From Gnetum montanum (taxonomy: Eukaryota > Streptophyta > Gnetopsida > Gnetales > Gnetaceae), in NCBI GenBank assembly GCA_015680685.1, contig MNCI01026476.1, forward strand, positions 321,273 through 355,476: a stretch of DNA of 34,204 nucleotides. The letters are read 5' to 3'. Positions 1-10,265 of the stretch are shown in pieces (position 1 is the first letter of the stretch; every line of letters starts with the position of its first letter). A program made the position numbers and the translations under genes. Under the pieces are notes generated by a model that made no database searches, had not been told where the DNA came from, and worked only from the letters and a program-made list of their open reading frames with translations.

Positions 1-739
1 GATAGCTTTATTGTGAAGTGTTTACTTGTATCATTTTACCTTGTTTAAGTATTTGAGATCTTTACACAAATCTACTTTTTTTTCTCTTCTGTCTATTTCC
101 ATTGAATCTTGCTCTATTTCTAGTTTTCTTGTGGAACTATCTCTTTCTCTGGGGAAATTAGAGGTAGATTCGCAGAGTTGTGCTCAAATGTTTTTGCAAA
201 ATTTTATTTGTTACAAGTAGGTATTATAAGGACCACATAGACTAGGAAATTGAATAGAATAAGAACTCCCAACAACTCATCATACTTGGCAAAGTTGGCT
301 AAATCTCTTTAAGATAAGTCATTTATAGTTTACACACAACGCAATCGTTTCATTTTTCACAACCGCACACTGAAACAGAACACACACATACTCACATTAA
401 CTACTGAGTCTATTTGGAGGTATCTGGGCCTTGGTGTTGCCAGAGACCAGTAAGCACCTAAATCCTGTTCGAGGACACTCGTTGGCGGTCGCGTCCCAAA
501 CGGTCGCCAACACTATCCCTCCAATTCAACATTCCTATGAACCATCACATAGCCTTTTTCTCTACCATCCAAGGTCCTTATTGATAAATTCCACACCATC
601 ATAATTTTCGTGCCTTCAGAACTAGTTGAATTACCCTGGAACCCTTTAACAATCATCCAAATGTCTTTAGTTTACATCGTTTAATTTCAAAGAAATATTA
701 AAAATTTGGTACATTCTCTAAGTGCCCTAACTTTGATGA
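1..739. other. Unassigned DNA, no gene seen
   Basis: No reading frame here resembles a known protein, and the only open stretch is a short 64-codon frame near the start. Between about 330 and 520 the sequence keeps more CpG dinucleotides than most of the window. It includes a 7-bp inverted repeat, GTTGGCG at 481-487 and CGCCAAC at 505-511. It may belong to the neighbouring retroelement, whose 5' LTR is missing, but I found no match to the other copy in this window. Confidence 0.4.
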
Positions 740-1057
740 AAAGATATATACGTGACCCCCTTGTGCTAATCAACATCATTTGCAACTATTCACGTAGGGG
801 AAGTTTTTCAAATTCCTCTCCACCACTCATGATTGCACGTCCCTTGCTTTCATATCCATAACTCGCTCGCTGGTACTCCAATTTTCATTCCGTTTGAACC
901 TACTTGAACTTAGAGTGTTCAGCTTAGTTGTGGGGGAGGGGCACATGTTGAATAATTAACATCACATGGAAATAAACTAAATATATTAAGGAAAGTAGTA
1001 AGGTATAACCTAACTTTGGTAAAAACCTTACTAACGATTGGCCTCGTGTGATTGCAG
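740..1057 (+). promoter_or_regulatory. Leader with TATA-like box before the env-like frame, copy A
   Basis: A TATATA motif at 745-750 starts a stretch that is conserved with 13579-14197 in copy B. Shared landmarks are GGGAAGTTTTTCAAATT near 797 and AGTGTTCA-TTAGTT followed by a G-rich run near 917-945. The leader ends at the ATG at 1058, which is immediately preceded by TTGCAG, a good splice-acceptor match. It could be an internal promoter, or the intron and acceptor of a subgenomic env-like transcript. Both readings are inference. Confidence 0.4.
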
Positions 1058-1825
1058 ATGACCCCAAAACGCGGACAACAAGAAAGTCCTGCTTAAGGTG
1101 TGATCAAACAACCTAGGAGAGGTGAAGGACACGTTCCTTTTGAACAACATGTAGAGCAGGAGGAACAATCATTTGTTATCCACCAAGAAGACCCTGCTAC
1201 TATACAATCAAGGCAGGCAGAAGGAGGAGTTACTATAGCATCTGAATAAGGATGATATCTCACATTGCCCCAGGATTTTGTTCAGACCATCCATGAAAGG
1301 TCCATATTCACTGTGGTGATCATGGAATTAAACTTTGGACCTTTCACAGAATTTGCTTCAGAGGCTGTTAGGGATCACCTCAAAGGGTCCCCATTATGGC
1401 CTACCCTCTTTGAAAGTGGTGCTTGGTACTTAGGGGAAACGTACCAATTCTGGCACAATAAAGAAGAAGACACCATGGTTAACAATTATGGTGTGACTAT
1501 TTATTTCTCTGTTCAAGCCATTTTGGAAGTATTAAACCTTTCGAATACAGGGCCAAAGGTTGCTCAGAACTAGCTGGACACTTTTAGAATCAAGAAACTT
1601 AATAAAATGTGGACAGAGAATAAAAGGGTGGCAGAGGAAAAAGAGAAGGTTGACTGGGATGCCTCTATGGCACAAGTGCAAACTTACATGCACGCCAAGG
1701 CACTCAAGGCCTTACAAGAGGAGAAACTCCAGGCCATACTTCAATGCCATCAAATCCTAAGACCTGGAGCGTAAGAAAAGGGAAAGACACCCATGGAGAA
1801 GCTACCGCCACCAGGAACTACATAA
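1058..1825 (+). pseudogene. Env-like ORF, internally deleted, copy A
   Basis: One frame runs from the ATG at 1058 (MTPKRGQQ...) to a TAA at 1823-1825 (...MEKLPPPGTT). It has about five internal stops and no frameshift. The start matches copy B (MAPKIGAQ... at 14198), and so does the end (MEE-PLGTT at 16876). The middle (about residues 85-170) has the order ...LWPTLFESGAWYLGETY...FSVQAILEVLNL, which resembles the N-terminal half of the 'putative plant transposon protein' domain found in Athila env-like frames. A short charged helical stretch follows (RVAEEKEKVDWDAS...). Relative to copy B, about 1.1 kb and then about 0.9 kb are missing, both without loss of frame. The function of this protein family is unknown. 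Confidence 0.6.
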
Positions 1826-1998
1826 GTTCCATCCAATTTTGTAATCATAGGATTTTCTTTTGTGTTGTGTCTCAATTTTGTTCTGACTCCACACTGCGGC
1901 ATGAATCCATTCTAGTTAGTCAATAATGCCATACCTATCCACTGTGTAATCAATGGAGCTTGTTCTCATTTTAACTCAAGGATGGGTTTTCATTCAGT

Positions 1999-2008
1999 AG
2001 TGGGGGTA
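1999..2008 (+). other. Polypurine tract, copy A
   Basis: The purine-rich AGTGGGGGTA sits directly against the TG of the 3' LTR. The same GGGGGTA precedes the 3' LTR of copy B at 17093. This is where plus-strand DNA synthesis would be primed. Confidence 0.7.
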
Positions 2009-2034
2009 TGATGAGTCATGAATTTGCTGGGTTT

Positions 2035-2111
2035 GATATCGCAGCAGCTGTGATATCATAGTTGTGATATCACATATGCAATATTGCAGCCTGCCACAAT
2101 GTCTATAAATA
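2035..2111 (+). promoter_or_regulatory. U3 promoter with GATATC array and TATA box, copy A
   Basis: Perfect GATATC palindromes lie at 2035, 2052 and 2066, and a decayed AATATT unit follows near 2080, so the last steps are 14 bp. TATAAATA at 2104-2111 follows. The antisense LTR has the same TATAAATAAGAGGC context. This is probably the RNA polymerase II promoter of the element. Confidence 0.6.
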
Positions 2112-2282
2112 AGAGGCAGCTTTCTCAGTTTTAGACACTTAGATTTAGACCCTTAGCTAAACTCTTGCAGTTTTACCATTCTAGAGTTAGAGTATTTCCC
2201 AGTGTATGCCTGTAGTGTGGTGATTGTAATTGTACTACATTCTTTTTCGAGTGTGATGTACTTGGACATGCACATGACCAGA

Positions 2283-2288
2283 AATAAA
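2283..2288 (+). terminator. Polyadenylation signal in LTR, copy A
   Basis: AATAAA within GAAATAAAGATCGAGATTAC lies about 175 bp after the TATA box. It is conserved in the other plus-strand LTRs at 9571 and 17402, so this is probably the end of the R region. Confidence 0.55.
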
Positions 2289-2837
2289 GATCGAGATTAC
2301 TTCATCATTGCAGCATTCACTTAGTTTAATTAATTAATTATTTAATTGTTATTTATTTATTTCTTAGTTAATATTCTCTTCACCCTAAACTCCTATTAAA
2401 TGTGGAATGAGTATGACTTGATCACAAGCATTTAAGTGTGACTACTTGGTAACCCAGTAGCGTAGCTAGGATCTGCGCTTGGTAATCCTAGTAGTAGTAG
2501 TGCACAAGGTCCAAGATATGTACAGATGATTAAGGAACAGATGCTCATCACACTTAGGCTAGCTTAGATTCTCTCCCCCTTTTCCTCTTAGCTTAATTAA
2601 AGATATTTTCCATTGCCTCTAGGAGTAGCACTAGGTTAGAAACGACATCATACACCTCACTTTGGACTAAACGATACGTGATAAAGCTAATATTAGTCTA
2701 GGTGGGAAGATAGTGAACTACGATCTACGAGTAACTATCTGGATACAACAACTAGTACATCTGTGAAGTTCGACCAGATCATGCATGAAATGCTTGTATT
2801 CATATGGTTGAGTGTAGGGGTACCTCGCCATTCATCA

Positions 2838-4193
2838 CCAAGCTAAATAATGCATCTATAATTTTAGTAAGAGAGATATCTAGTTCAAGAAGATGATTAT
2901 GACTACTATGAATAATATTAGGTAAATAATTGTAATTAAAGAGAAAATCCTCTTGTTCAAAACCCTCTGAAATAAATAGACATTGAAAATATCTTTCAAG
3001 AAAACTATTGATAATAAGAGGATTGGAACTAATTTTACCATCAATTTCCTTCAAGTCAATCATAGGTGAACTACCTTTTCCTTTTAAGAATTTTTAAAAT
3101 TCTTTGCATGGTTTTCCCTCTACTTTCAACTAGTTGAGATGACTCTTAATGAGAGCACTCTTAGCATTATGCACATCTTATTTTTTTTTTTCTAAGAAAA
3201 CATAAGCAGGTCATTGTTGAAGAATAATATTAAAGGGATCATTTTATATTGGTGTGTTGATCTATTGAATTTCATCATAGATTTTTTCTCACTCTTCCTT
3301 TATTTCTTAGCATATTGCTTATCCAGATAGTGGGAAAAATTATGAACACAATATATAGCACACAACCATCAATCAATCCAACTTGATTTACAAAGGATTC
3401 TCATCTTTGCATTCCATAGAGATGTTAAAATACCTTTACCAGAAGAAGTAAGAAATAAATATGCATGCATATGGAAAAGATCATAATGTCAAACTAGAGA
3501 TTTAATGCCAAATTATAGAATAAAAGATATTGAAAAATGGTTTGAAAGAGTTGCATCTTTAGGAACTATAACCTTTCCATCACAAAACTAAGAAGGGTAA
3601 TTAGAAAAATAAAATTTGTCAAGTCTTTCAAAATCTAGTTATTACCCTCATAGAGGTTAGAATAGGTAAAGTAGTCATCACAATGAACATTTAATCTAGT
3701 AGAATTAGATAAAAAAATATATTCCTTAACATTACACCAAATAGAATGCTCATGGCCTGCAAGTTGAGAAGAAGCTCTACAAGTTTTATCATAAGAATTT
3801 TCAGTCATATTAAAATCATCACCAAAAAGATAAGACATTTTAGGTAAACTTTGGAGAAAAAACTACCATACAGAAATTCTATTTGCAAATGTAGTGGATA
3901 CCAAAAGGAATTGAATTATCTTGAAGAGTTACCCAGACTATAGAATTATCTTTGCCATGAGAGAATTTTTCTATATAAAAAATAATTAATAATGAGAGCT
4001 ACATCATCTTGACCAACATTATAATTAGTAAATAATAATGAAGAATACTATTACTAGTCATGATTATATCTGAATTGGAAATTTTAATCTCTTGAAGAAG
4101 GATAATATTAGGAATGGAATGTTGTATGCAAAGAAAAGCATTGAAAACTTTTGTTTGAAGGGTATTAGTACGACCTCGAACATTCCATGAAAA
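2838..4193 (-). pseudogene. LINE (non-LTR retrotransposon) ORF2 fragment
   Basis: Reading leftward from 4193, the frame opens with FSWNVRGR and then ...IILLQEIK, the usual start of a plant LINE apurinic-type endonuclease. At 3838-3635 it continues with FGDDFNM...DKT, the endonuclease GDFN motif region. At 3063-2838 a segment with ...KISSNPLIINSFLERYFQ...LF and then ...IIDALFSLVMN matches the linker and start of a LINE reverse transcriptase. There are several stops and at least one frameshift. The RT core is missing because the sequence breaks at the LTR boundary at 2837/2838. ORF1 was not recognised upstream. Confidence 0.75.
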
Positions 4194-4889
4194 GATGAAT
4201 ATTAGGTGGAGGGGGAGGAGGCCCCATCCCTATCAATAGAATCAACATTATTCAAAGAAATTAGTGTATATCTTGACCAATAGCTGCAAAAAAATTATTA
4301 GTAATTAAAATATTTTAAACCTGCTAATCATTCTAAAGATTTAATAATTTTTATTATGAAGAATCATTTGAAAATCATTTGAATAAAAAATACATTTTAG
4401 TGAGATTTTAGAAACATATATGTGTTTCCTCTTAGTCATTGAAGAATTCTTTAAATGAAATTTCATTAGAACCTTCCTTGCAGATGCATCCTGTTGGACA
4501 ACAATAAATAAAAGGGTGGGCTAACCATTGAAATGTCATTAGAAGAAGATTTCAAAAAGAAAACCATAAAATATGGACTTCAATTCAATATTTATAGGGT
4601 TTTGGTTATCAAATTTAGTCCTAGAGCTCAATGAAGTTCATCCATAATTTGTTCTTGGCAAGTTTGACAATGTAAACTAGGTTGTGTGAGTCTCACAAGT
4701 GATGATGTTGATGTAAATGTTGGTTTCAGTGTTAGCGTTACTAGGACATAATTTTTTAAAATTTATTTTATATTTTTGAGCCTCGATTACTCTATTTGAC
4801 ACTAGAATTGATGCCAAATGATGTTGTGATGATGCTAAGGATCCTAAGAAGCCGAGAGATAATGTCAACTGTAAAGTTTAGAGGCCAAG

Positions 4890-5500
4890 GATTGTAAGAT
4901 ATGGAACCTAGAAGCATTGGTGCTAACATTGATATTGGCATCATCAGTAGCTTTAGTTGGGTACATAGAAAAATTTTAAGTATGTTTTCCAGCTATGTTT
5001 CCAAGCATCCAAAGTGGTCAAACTAATGTCAAAATGGTCCATAATCATGCTTGTTAGACTCTAAGGAGCTTGTAAATCTTGTGAATGCTACCAAATGCCA
5101 AAACTTTGGATCTTGATATGATGATGATGTAAGTAGGGTGATGTTGACATTAGTGTTAGTATCATCTATCATAATTTGAAAAATAGTAAAGTCTTGACTC
5201 CTAAAACTACCTTTGAAGTTACATAAATTTACCTTTGGTGCATATAAAATGATGTCAATTAGTCACCAGAGGGCCTGAGCAGTTGAGAAAGATGCCAAAA
5301 TGTAGGTAAGAAGTGCTATGAATGTAGTAAGGATGATACTAGGGATTCTAATGCTAACATCAACATCACCTCAAAAGTTAGAAAACTTTTCATCTCTAGG
5401 TGTTGAAGTTAACATTCCAAAATGTTGAAATTTCATGTCAATAGTGCTTTGGATGAGCTATTTAGGGTCAAACGAAGTCAAAATCATACCTAAAATGTAG
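4890..5500. repeat. Degenerate repeat, unit roughly 440 bp
   Basis: Two stretches, about 4890-5060 and 5330-5500, share an order of phrases: a GATGATRCTARGGATYCTAA-like block, GCTAACAT...CATCA, an A/T run, and a GAGCTAT...GTCAAA-TA-GTCAAAAT block. Divergence is high and the boundaries are approximate. It might be an old tandem duplication inside an unknown element. Confidence 0.3.
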
Positions 5501-5849
5501 TTTTGATGAATGTGACATAGACAAGATGATCCAAGGCTATAGCTAACCCAACATTAGTGGTCCAGTATTGATGTTGACACAACATCAATGTCATCTCCAG
5601 TAGTCTTCTTTCTATTTTCTTGATGAAGTTTACATTACGATTGATGAAGGTACCTTGATGAAGTCTTCATATTTATGTTATCTTTTATTTTTTATTTTTT
5701 ATCATTTTATATTGATACTTGGATTCTCCCATGTCTTAATTTCTTGATGTTGTCCTTCATTATAGTTGTTTTACTCTTTTTTGATGAATCTCATTGGTGG
5801 TGGTGTTGTTTGTTTCTCTTGGTCTTGATCTGGTTTTTTTGTTTTGAAA

Positions 5850-6075
5850 TTTTGGTGCCTCTAATTTTCTTGGATAATTTAAAGTCTCTATGGATCTCTA
5901 TTATGGATCATGATATATATTTTTAATCTTATATGGAGATTTTAAACCTTCTTTGATCTCTTGGGTTATTTTACATTTTGAACCTTCTTAGGTCTCCATT
6001 GGACTAGAAAATATTTTTACTCTATTTTGATTTCTTGATCACTTTGGAGCCTCTAGGCCTCCATTAGGACTATGG
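5850..6075. repeat. Short degenerate tandem repeat
   Basis: The phrase 'GGTGCCTCTA', 'AAACCTTCTTTGATCTC', 'GAACCTTCTTAGGTCTCCATTGGA', 'GAGCCTCTAGGCCTCCATTAGGA' recurs at about 60-70 bp intervals in T-rich sequence. Copies are strongly diverged. No function is apparent. Confidence 0.3.
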
Positions 6076-6229
6076 CAACTTATTACCCCCTCTTTATCTC
6101 TTGGATATTACAATATTTTTTGATATTGGAATAGATGCATCTATGACCATTTACAATGGTCATGCTTACAACATGAGGAGATTGATACTTGTCATATGAA
6201 AATGATTAAAGATAAGAACAAGATGGTGA

Positions 6230-9200
6230 TGTAACATACCATATTTTTAGTATATTTGGTATGCATGATTATTATTAGGTTTGTCTTGCTTGTGCTTGGA
6301 TGTGTGTCATGCATGCTATCTATTCAATATATTTTACGATTTTGCATTTGATATTTCATGTTGATGAGCTTTAAGATACTTGTATTTACTAATGTTATTA
6401 TAAATATTTTGGTGTGTGTATATATATGCTTATATATTTATAGCCATTTAGTATATGCACACTAATCCTATTTTTTTTTGTGACAAGATTTCATCGGATG
6501 TTTAGTTGGTTCATGGCATGGCTAATAATCTATGGTTTGCTTGATATTCCTAGAGTATATTTTATGGTCTTATTTATATGTGATGTGTTGACTCTTTGAG
6601 TTATATTTAATTTAATTTTGTTAGTATTATTTTTTTAGAAGGTTTATTTGGATAGTCTTGGAATAGTGTTTTACTAGTGTATGCTTAAATAACTATTTTA
6701 GTATGTGTGGATGTTGCATAAGAATAGAGAAAGTTACTACTAGATGAGATGGATTAATGTATTATTCTTTTGGTTTAACACTTGTTTTGGTTATTGGTTG
6801 TTTTCTCTTGCTTCATGGTTTTTGTTAATTTTCCATTAAAAATTTCATGGCTCTTTCATTCCACATACTTTAACAATTTGGGAGAGATGTTGTGGAAGAT
6901 TAAAGTTGGTGGAGGTATTCGCATATTTTAGATTGATTGTGTTGTTACTTGGATATTTGTTATATTTTTCTCTCCTCTTGATTTTTTCATGTATATTTGG
7001 AGATGAATAATCTTGGCTTCTTTTCCATCTATGTTTGTAGATTTGTGCACACCTATGAAATGGATTTTTTAATATTATATTATTTATGGATTGATGGGTA
7101 TTGTTTTGATTACCTTGAAATGTTGATCTAGAGGATTTGATAAGTGTGTAAATTATGATTAATAATAATATTATTTCTAGTGATTTTGGATATGGGTTTT
7201 TAAAGCATTATATCAATAATTTTCTAGGATTGGGGTTTGCTATTTGATAGGCCTTAATTAATTGGAATTGTTGTAATTCTTATTTGGTTGTATCTTAAAT
7301 CTAGAGTGATTGTGGTTTGATTTTATTTAGTGGATAGTTTGAAATATTGGAATTTTCATCTAATTTAATATCTTTCTTAGATCTATTATTCTCCTTTTTA
7401 ATCCTAAGCTATTATTAATGTATAACTTAGTTACTCTAATTTTTTGATAGTTTAATTGAATTTTTGTTCCATTAATGATATTGTTATCTTAGTTGTATGG
7501 GTATGATTTATTGAATTACAAGATTTTTCCACATTATATTTTGGTCAATTTGAGTTTTCAATCATTAGTTCTACCATTGGATTATTCTTGTTCTTTACTG
7601 ATTCTTGTTTTGGAGCTGATAATTTCTTACCCGAAGTTTCTTTGTTATTTTCCATTGATTTGGTTTCTTTCCAGCTAAATCTTGTCCTTCCCTAGCTTGA
7701 CCTAGATGCCTTTGATTCTGGGAAGACATCTCTTGTACATGCCAAGCAACCAAGGTAGACATCTCTTCCTTGTACAAGACCTCTCTTGTCTAGTGGATAC
7801 ATCTTCCCCAATTTATAGATGTCCTTACCATGCTAGAGATGTCTCTTGTATAGAGGACATACCTCCTTTTGCCTATAGATGTCTTCTTAGAGAGGTTTCT
7901 ACTTAAGACAAGACATATTTGACTACCTATAGATGTTACCCTTTACCCATATATGTCTCCTATTTTTCTTATGAAGTTTAATCCTCTAGTTTCATTTGGA
8001 ACTTAATATTTTGGACTCCAAAGCCTTCTAAAATCTTATCATATCTTCCACTTTTGCTAAGTTTTTTGTGTTTTCTTTTGGATCTTCGAATGGTTAATAT
8101 TTTCTTTAATAGAATGAGCATTTCTTGGATTGAACCTTGATGTTTTGGTTAAATTGGGATATTTATCTTATCCTTTATGATCTTTTAACTCCTTTTTTGT
8201 ATGCATTCTTCCACATCATGATTTCATTAAACTTCTCATTGGATTTTTAAAGACACCCTTCTTGAATAAATTATCATTGCATGATTGGTGTTTTAACCCT
8301 TATGCAGTTCTTGGTTTTTGGAGATTTTGGCCTTCTTGTTTTTGTGTCTTAATAAGTTTATTTGAAATATATGATAAATTTTATTCTTTTTTACTAGTTT
8401 TTTTCATGGAAGATGATGCTAGACATGTGAGATGTCTTTGGATGTTGGGTTTTGTTCCCTATCACTGTTGAAGTTTCGTTTGATTCATTGATCTTAATGG
8501 TGATATATGATTCTTTGGACTGATGTCTTTTAGAATGACTCGATTTATTGGATTTTCCTTGATGAGTTGGATTCTTTTGCTTATGTTATTTTCCTCTATT
8601 GTTAATTTGTTTTTACCATGTTTGTATGTTTATTGGATGACTAAATGATAGATCTAGCATCAAGTTATGTGACTAGTAGGAGATGGACTACTTGGAGATG
8701 TTTGGATATCACTTCCACTAGGATGTATTAGTATGGATTTCATTATAGGCCCCATCCAATGTGATAGGGTGATTTCATGGATCATTAACACTTTTTGTTT
8801 GATGCCTAAAAAGATTATAGATGAGCCCTATTAGATGCCTCTACCATTGGTAGTTCTAGAACATATGAAGTGAGTTTTGATGATGCTTCTAATTTAGTTT
8901 GAGATTGATAATAAATCCAAGTACATGGTAATTTAATATTTAGTTTGGATATATTTTGATTTTGGATTTTGGAAAAGTACACATGACAACTTAACACACA
9001 TCTCATATTGAATGCGGTGTGTGCTAGCCTCTTTATTTGTGATGATAGTTGGAGTTGAGAACTTTTGGTATTAGTTATGCTTGATGGCTAGATATTTGAC
9101 TACATGTTTGTTTACTTATTTGGATGTTCTTGATATAACATGTTTTGTAGATCATCCATAATCCACCTCAGCCCTATAACATTTTCTCATTCTTTGGATG

Positions 9201-9286
9201 GAAATGATGTCAAGGTTTCTCACTTAATTTTATATGGATAACCCACTTTTATGAGAGGATAAAAGGATTGCAGGAGGATTAGAGAT
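6230..9286 (+). repeat. 5' LTR of the chromovirus (right end uncertain)
   Basis: It starts TGTAACATACC, the typical chromovirus LTR opening. Bases 6230 to about 7035 align with 24269-25183, for example CTTGCTTGTGCTTGGATGTGTGTCATGCATG-like phrases, the TATATA run near 6420, and ATAATCTTGGCTTCTTTTCCAT near 7010. Beyond this the 3' copy is missing, so the LTR end cannot be seen. If the weak primer-binding site at 18495 is right, the LTR continues to here and resumes after the nested element at 17984, for about 3.5 kb in total. I see no protein match in 7035-9286. Confidence 0.6.
7720..7960. repeat. Cluster of degenerate AGACATCTC/TAGATGTCT motifs
   Basis: Within 240 bp the phrases AGACATCTCTTGTAC, AGACATCTCTTCCTTGTAC, GGATACATCTTCC, TAGATGTCCTTACC, AGATGTCTCTTGTA, TAGATGTCTTCTTAG, TAGATGTTACC and ATATGTCTCC recur about every 30-45 bp. 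It reads as a diverged minisatellite inside the chromovirus LTR. Confidence 0.45.
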
Positions 9287-9312
9287 TGATAAGTCATGAT
9301 TATGTTAGCCTT

Positions 9313-9406
9313 GATATCGGATATCCGATATCAAGGCTCTGATATCAGGTCCCAAGAAGTGATGTTGGATATTCGATATCGTCTCTTTTGTGCTAGCCTA
9401 TAAATA
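9313..9406 (+). promoter_or_regulatory. U3 promoter with GATATC array and TATA box, copy B 5' LTR
   Basis: GATATC occurs at 9313, 9320, 9327, 9341 and 9375. Steps are 7, 7 and 14, then 34 bp. TATAAATA follows at 9399-9406. It is the densest group of intact palindromes in the family here. Confidence 0.6.
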
Positions 9407-9570
9407 CAATACTTGGGTGCATGGTTGATAGAGAGTTTATTTTTTAGTTAGCTTCTTTGTAGATTGTTGATTTTCAGTCTTACTATTTCCCAATGCATGC
9501 TCATAGTGTGATGTTTGTAATTATACAACATTCTTATTCGAGTATGACATGGATATGTACCATGATTAGA

Positions 9571-9576
9571 AATAAA
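9571..9576 (+). terminator. Polyadenylation signal in copy B 5' LTR
   Basis: AATAAA occurs at the same position of the LTR as in the other copies, about 170 bp after the TATA box. Confidence 0.45.
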
Positions 9577-10144
9577 AATCAAGATTACTCCCATCATTGT
9601 AGCATCCACTTAGATTTATTATTGCTTTAATTATTTAATTATTTATTATTTTCTTTAGTTGATGTTTCCATTTATTGCTATTTACTATTCCTATCATTAA
9701 GAGGAATGAGTACAACTTAATCATAAGAACTTATGTGTAATTACTTGGTAATCTAGCAGTGTATCATTTGGTAAACCTAGTGATGTATGCTTGGCAATCC
9801 TAGCAGTAGTTATATGAAGTCCAAGGCATGCATGGACAATTAAGGATGGATACTCATCGCATGTAGGCTTGTTTGGATCCTATTTTCTATTGTTCATTAG
9901 CTTAATTAATTTTTCTCTTTATTTTCATTAGGAGTAGCATAGGATTAGAAATCATCATATGCTTGGCTTTGGACTAAACCATATGTGACAAAGCTACCAC
10001 TAGTCCAAGTGGGAAGAAAATTAACTACAATCAAAGCATAAAAATTTAGTTGCACAACTAGTCCCATCCATGAAATTTGACTGGATCGTGTGTGAATGCT
10101 TGTGATTCATATGGTTGGGCATAGGAGTACCTTGTCGCTCATCA

Positions 10145-10163
10145 TTGGCATTGTTGTTAGGGA
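10145..10163 (+). other. Primer-binding site, tRNA-Asp type (decayed)
   Basis: TTGGCATTGTTGTTAGGGA lies immediately after the LTR's final CA. The 3' end of plant tRNA-Asp (GUC) predicts TGGCGCCGTTGCCGGGGA, the primer-binding site typical of Athila elements. Every difference is a C-to-T or G-to-A transition, as expected for methylation-driven decay. This assigns the element to the Athila/Tat side of Ty3/gypsy. Confidence 0.75.
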
Positions 10164-10265
10164 TGGTTCTAGTTATCTAGATTAGTTATATCATACACAA
10201 TTTTTGTAAAGGTATTAACAATATATCATTTAGAAAATATTAAATCACACACACCTAGGCTTGAT

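Larger units (their letters stand above)
740..2837 (+). mobile_element. Athila-like Ty3/gypsy remnant, copy A (5' end lost)
   Basis: This segment aligns by eye with the 3' half of the complete element at 9287-17983. It holds the leader before the env-like frame, the env-like frame itself, a polypurine tract and a 3' LTR ending in CTCATCA-like sequence. No 5' LTR, primer-binding site, gag or pol was found upstream, so the element is 5'-truncated or its 5' half lies outside the window. It retains more CpG than copy B, which suggests a younger or less methylated copy. The left boundary is where similarity to copy B fades and is uncertain by tens of bases. Confidence 0.7.
2009..2837 (+). repeat. 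3' LTR of Athila-like element, copy A
   Basis: The LTR begins TGATGAGT and ends ATTCATCA, giving terminal inverted repeats. At 829 bp it aligns along its length with the LTRs at 9287-10144 and 17093-17983 and with the antisense LTR at 21204-22185. Order: GATATC array, TATA box, polyadenylation signal, AT-rich U5-like region, and a conserved end (GGGGTACCTC...). It ends exactly where LINE coding similarity begins, so this element inserted into, or recombined with, a LINE copy. Confidence 0.85.
4194..6229. other. Unassigned AT-rich DNA, no gene seen
   Basis: No frame here resembles a known protein. The first few hundred bases may be the decayed 5' part of the LINE. From about 4600 to 5620 there are diverged repeats of phrases such as GCTAACAT-GATATTGGCATCA and GGTCAAA-GAAGTCAAAAT. 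From about 5850 to 6075 a shorter repeated phrase is seen. The open stretch at 5675-5926 is T-rich low-complexity sequence rather than a membrane protein gene. Confidence 0.4.
9287..10144 (+). repeat. 5' LTR of copy B
   Basis: It starts TGATAAGTCATGATTATGTTAGCC and ends CTCATCA, directly followed by the primer-binding site, so this is the 5' LTR. At 858 bp it is clearly similar along its full length to the 3' LTR at 17093. Most CpG sites seen in the young antisense LTR are TG or CA here. Confidence 0.85.

Noticed and set aside
5675-5926. Hydrophobic 83-codon open frame that looks like a membrane protein
   Set aside because: The hydrophobic residues come from T-rich low-complexity sequence (TTT, CTT and ATT codons). 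There is no conserved motif or gene context.
9282-9286. Target duplication for copy B (GAGAT against AGGAT at 17984-17988)
   Set aside because: Only three of five positions agree. It could be decayed, but it cannot be asserted, so it is mentioned only as weak support.
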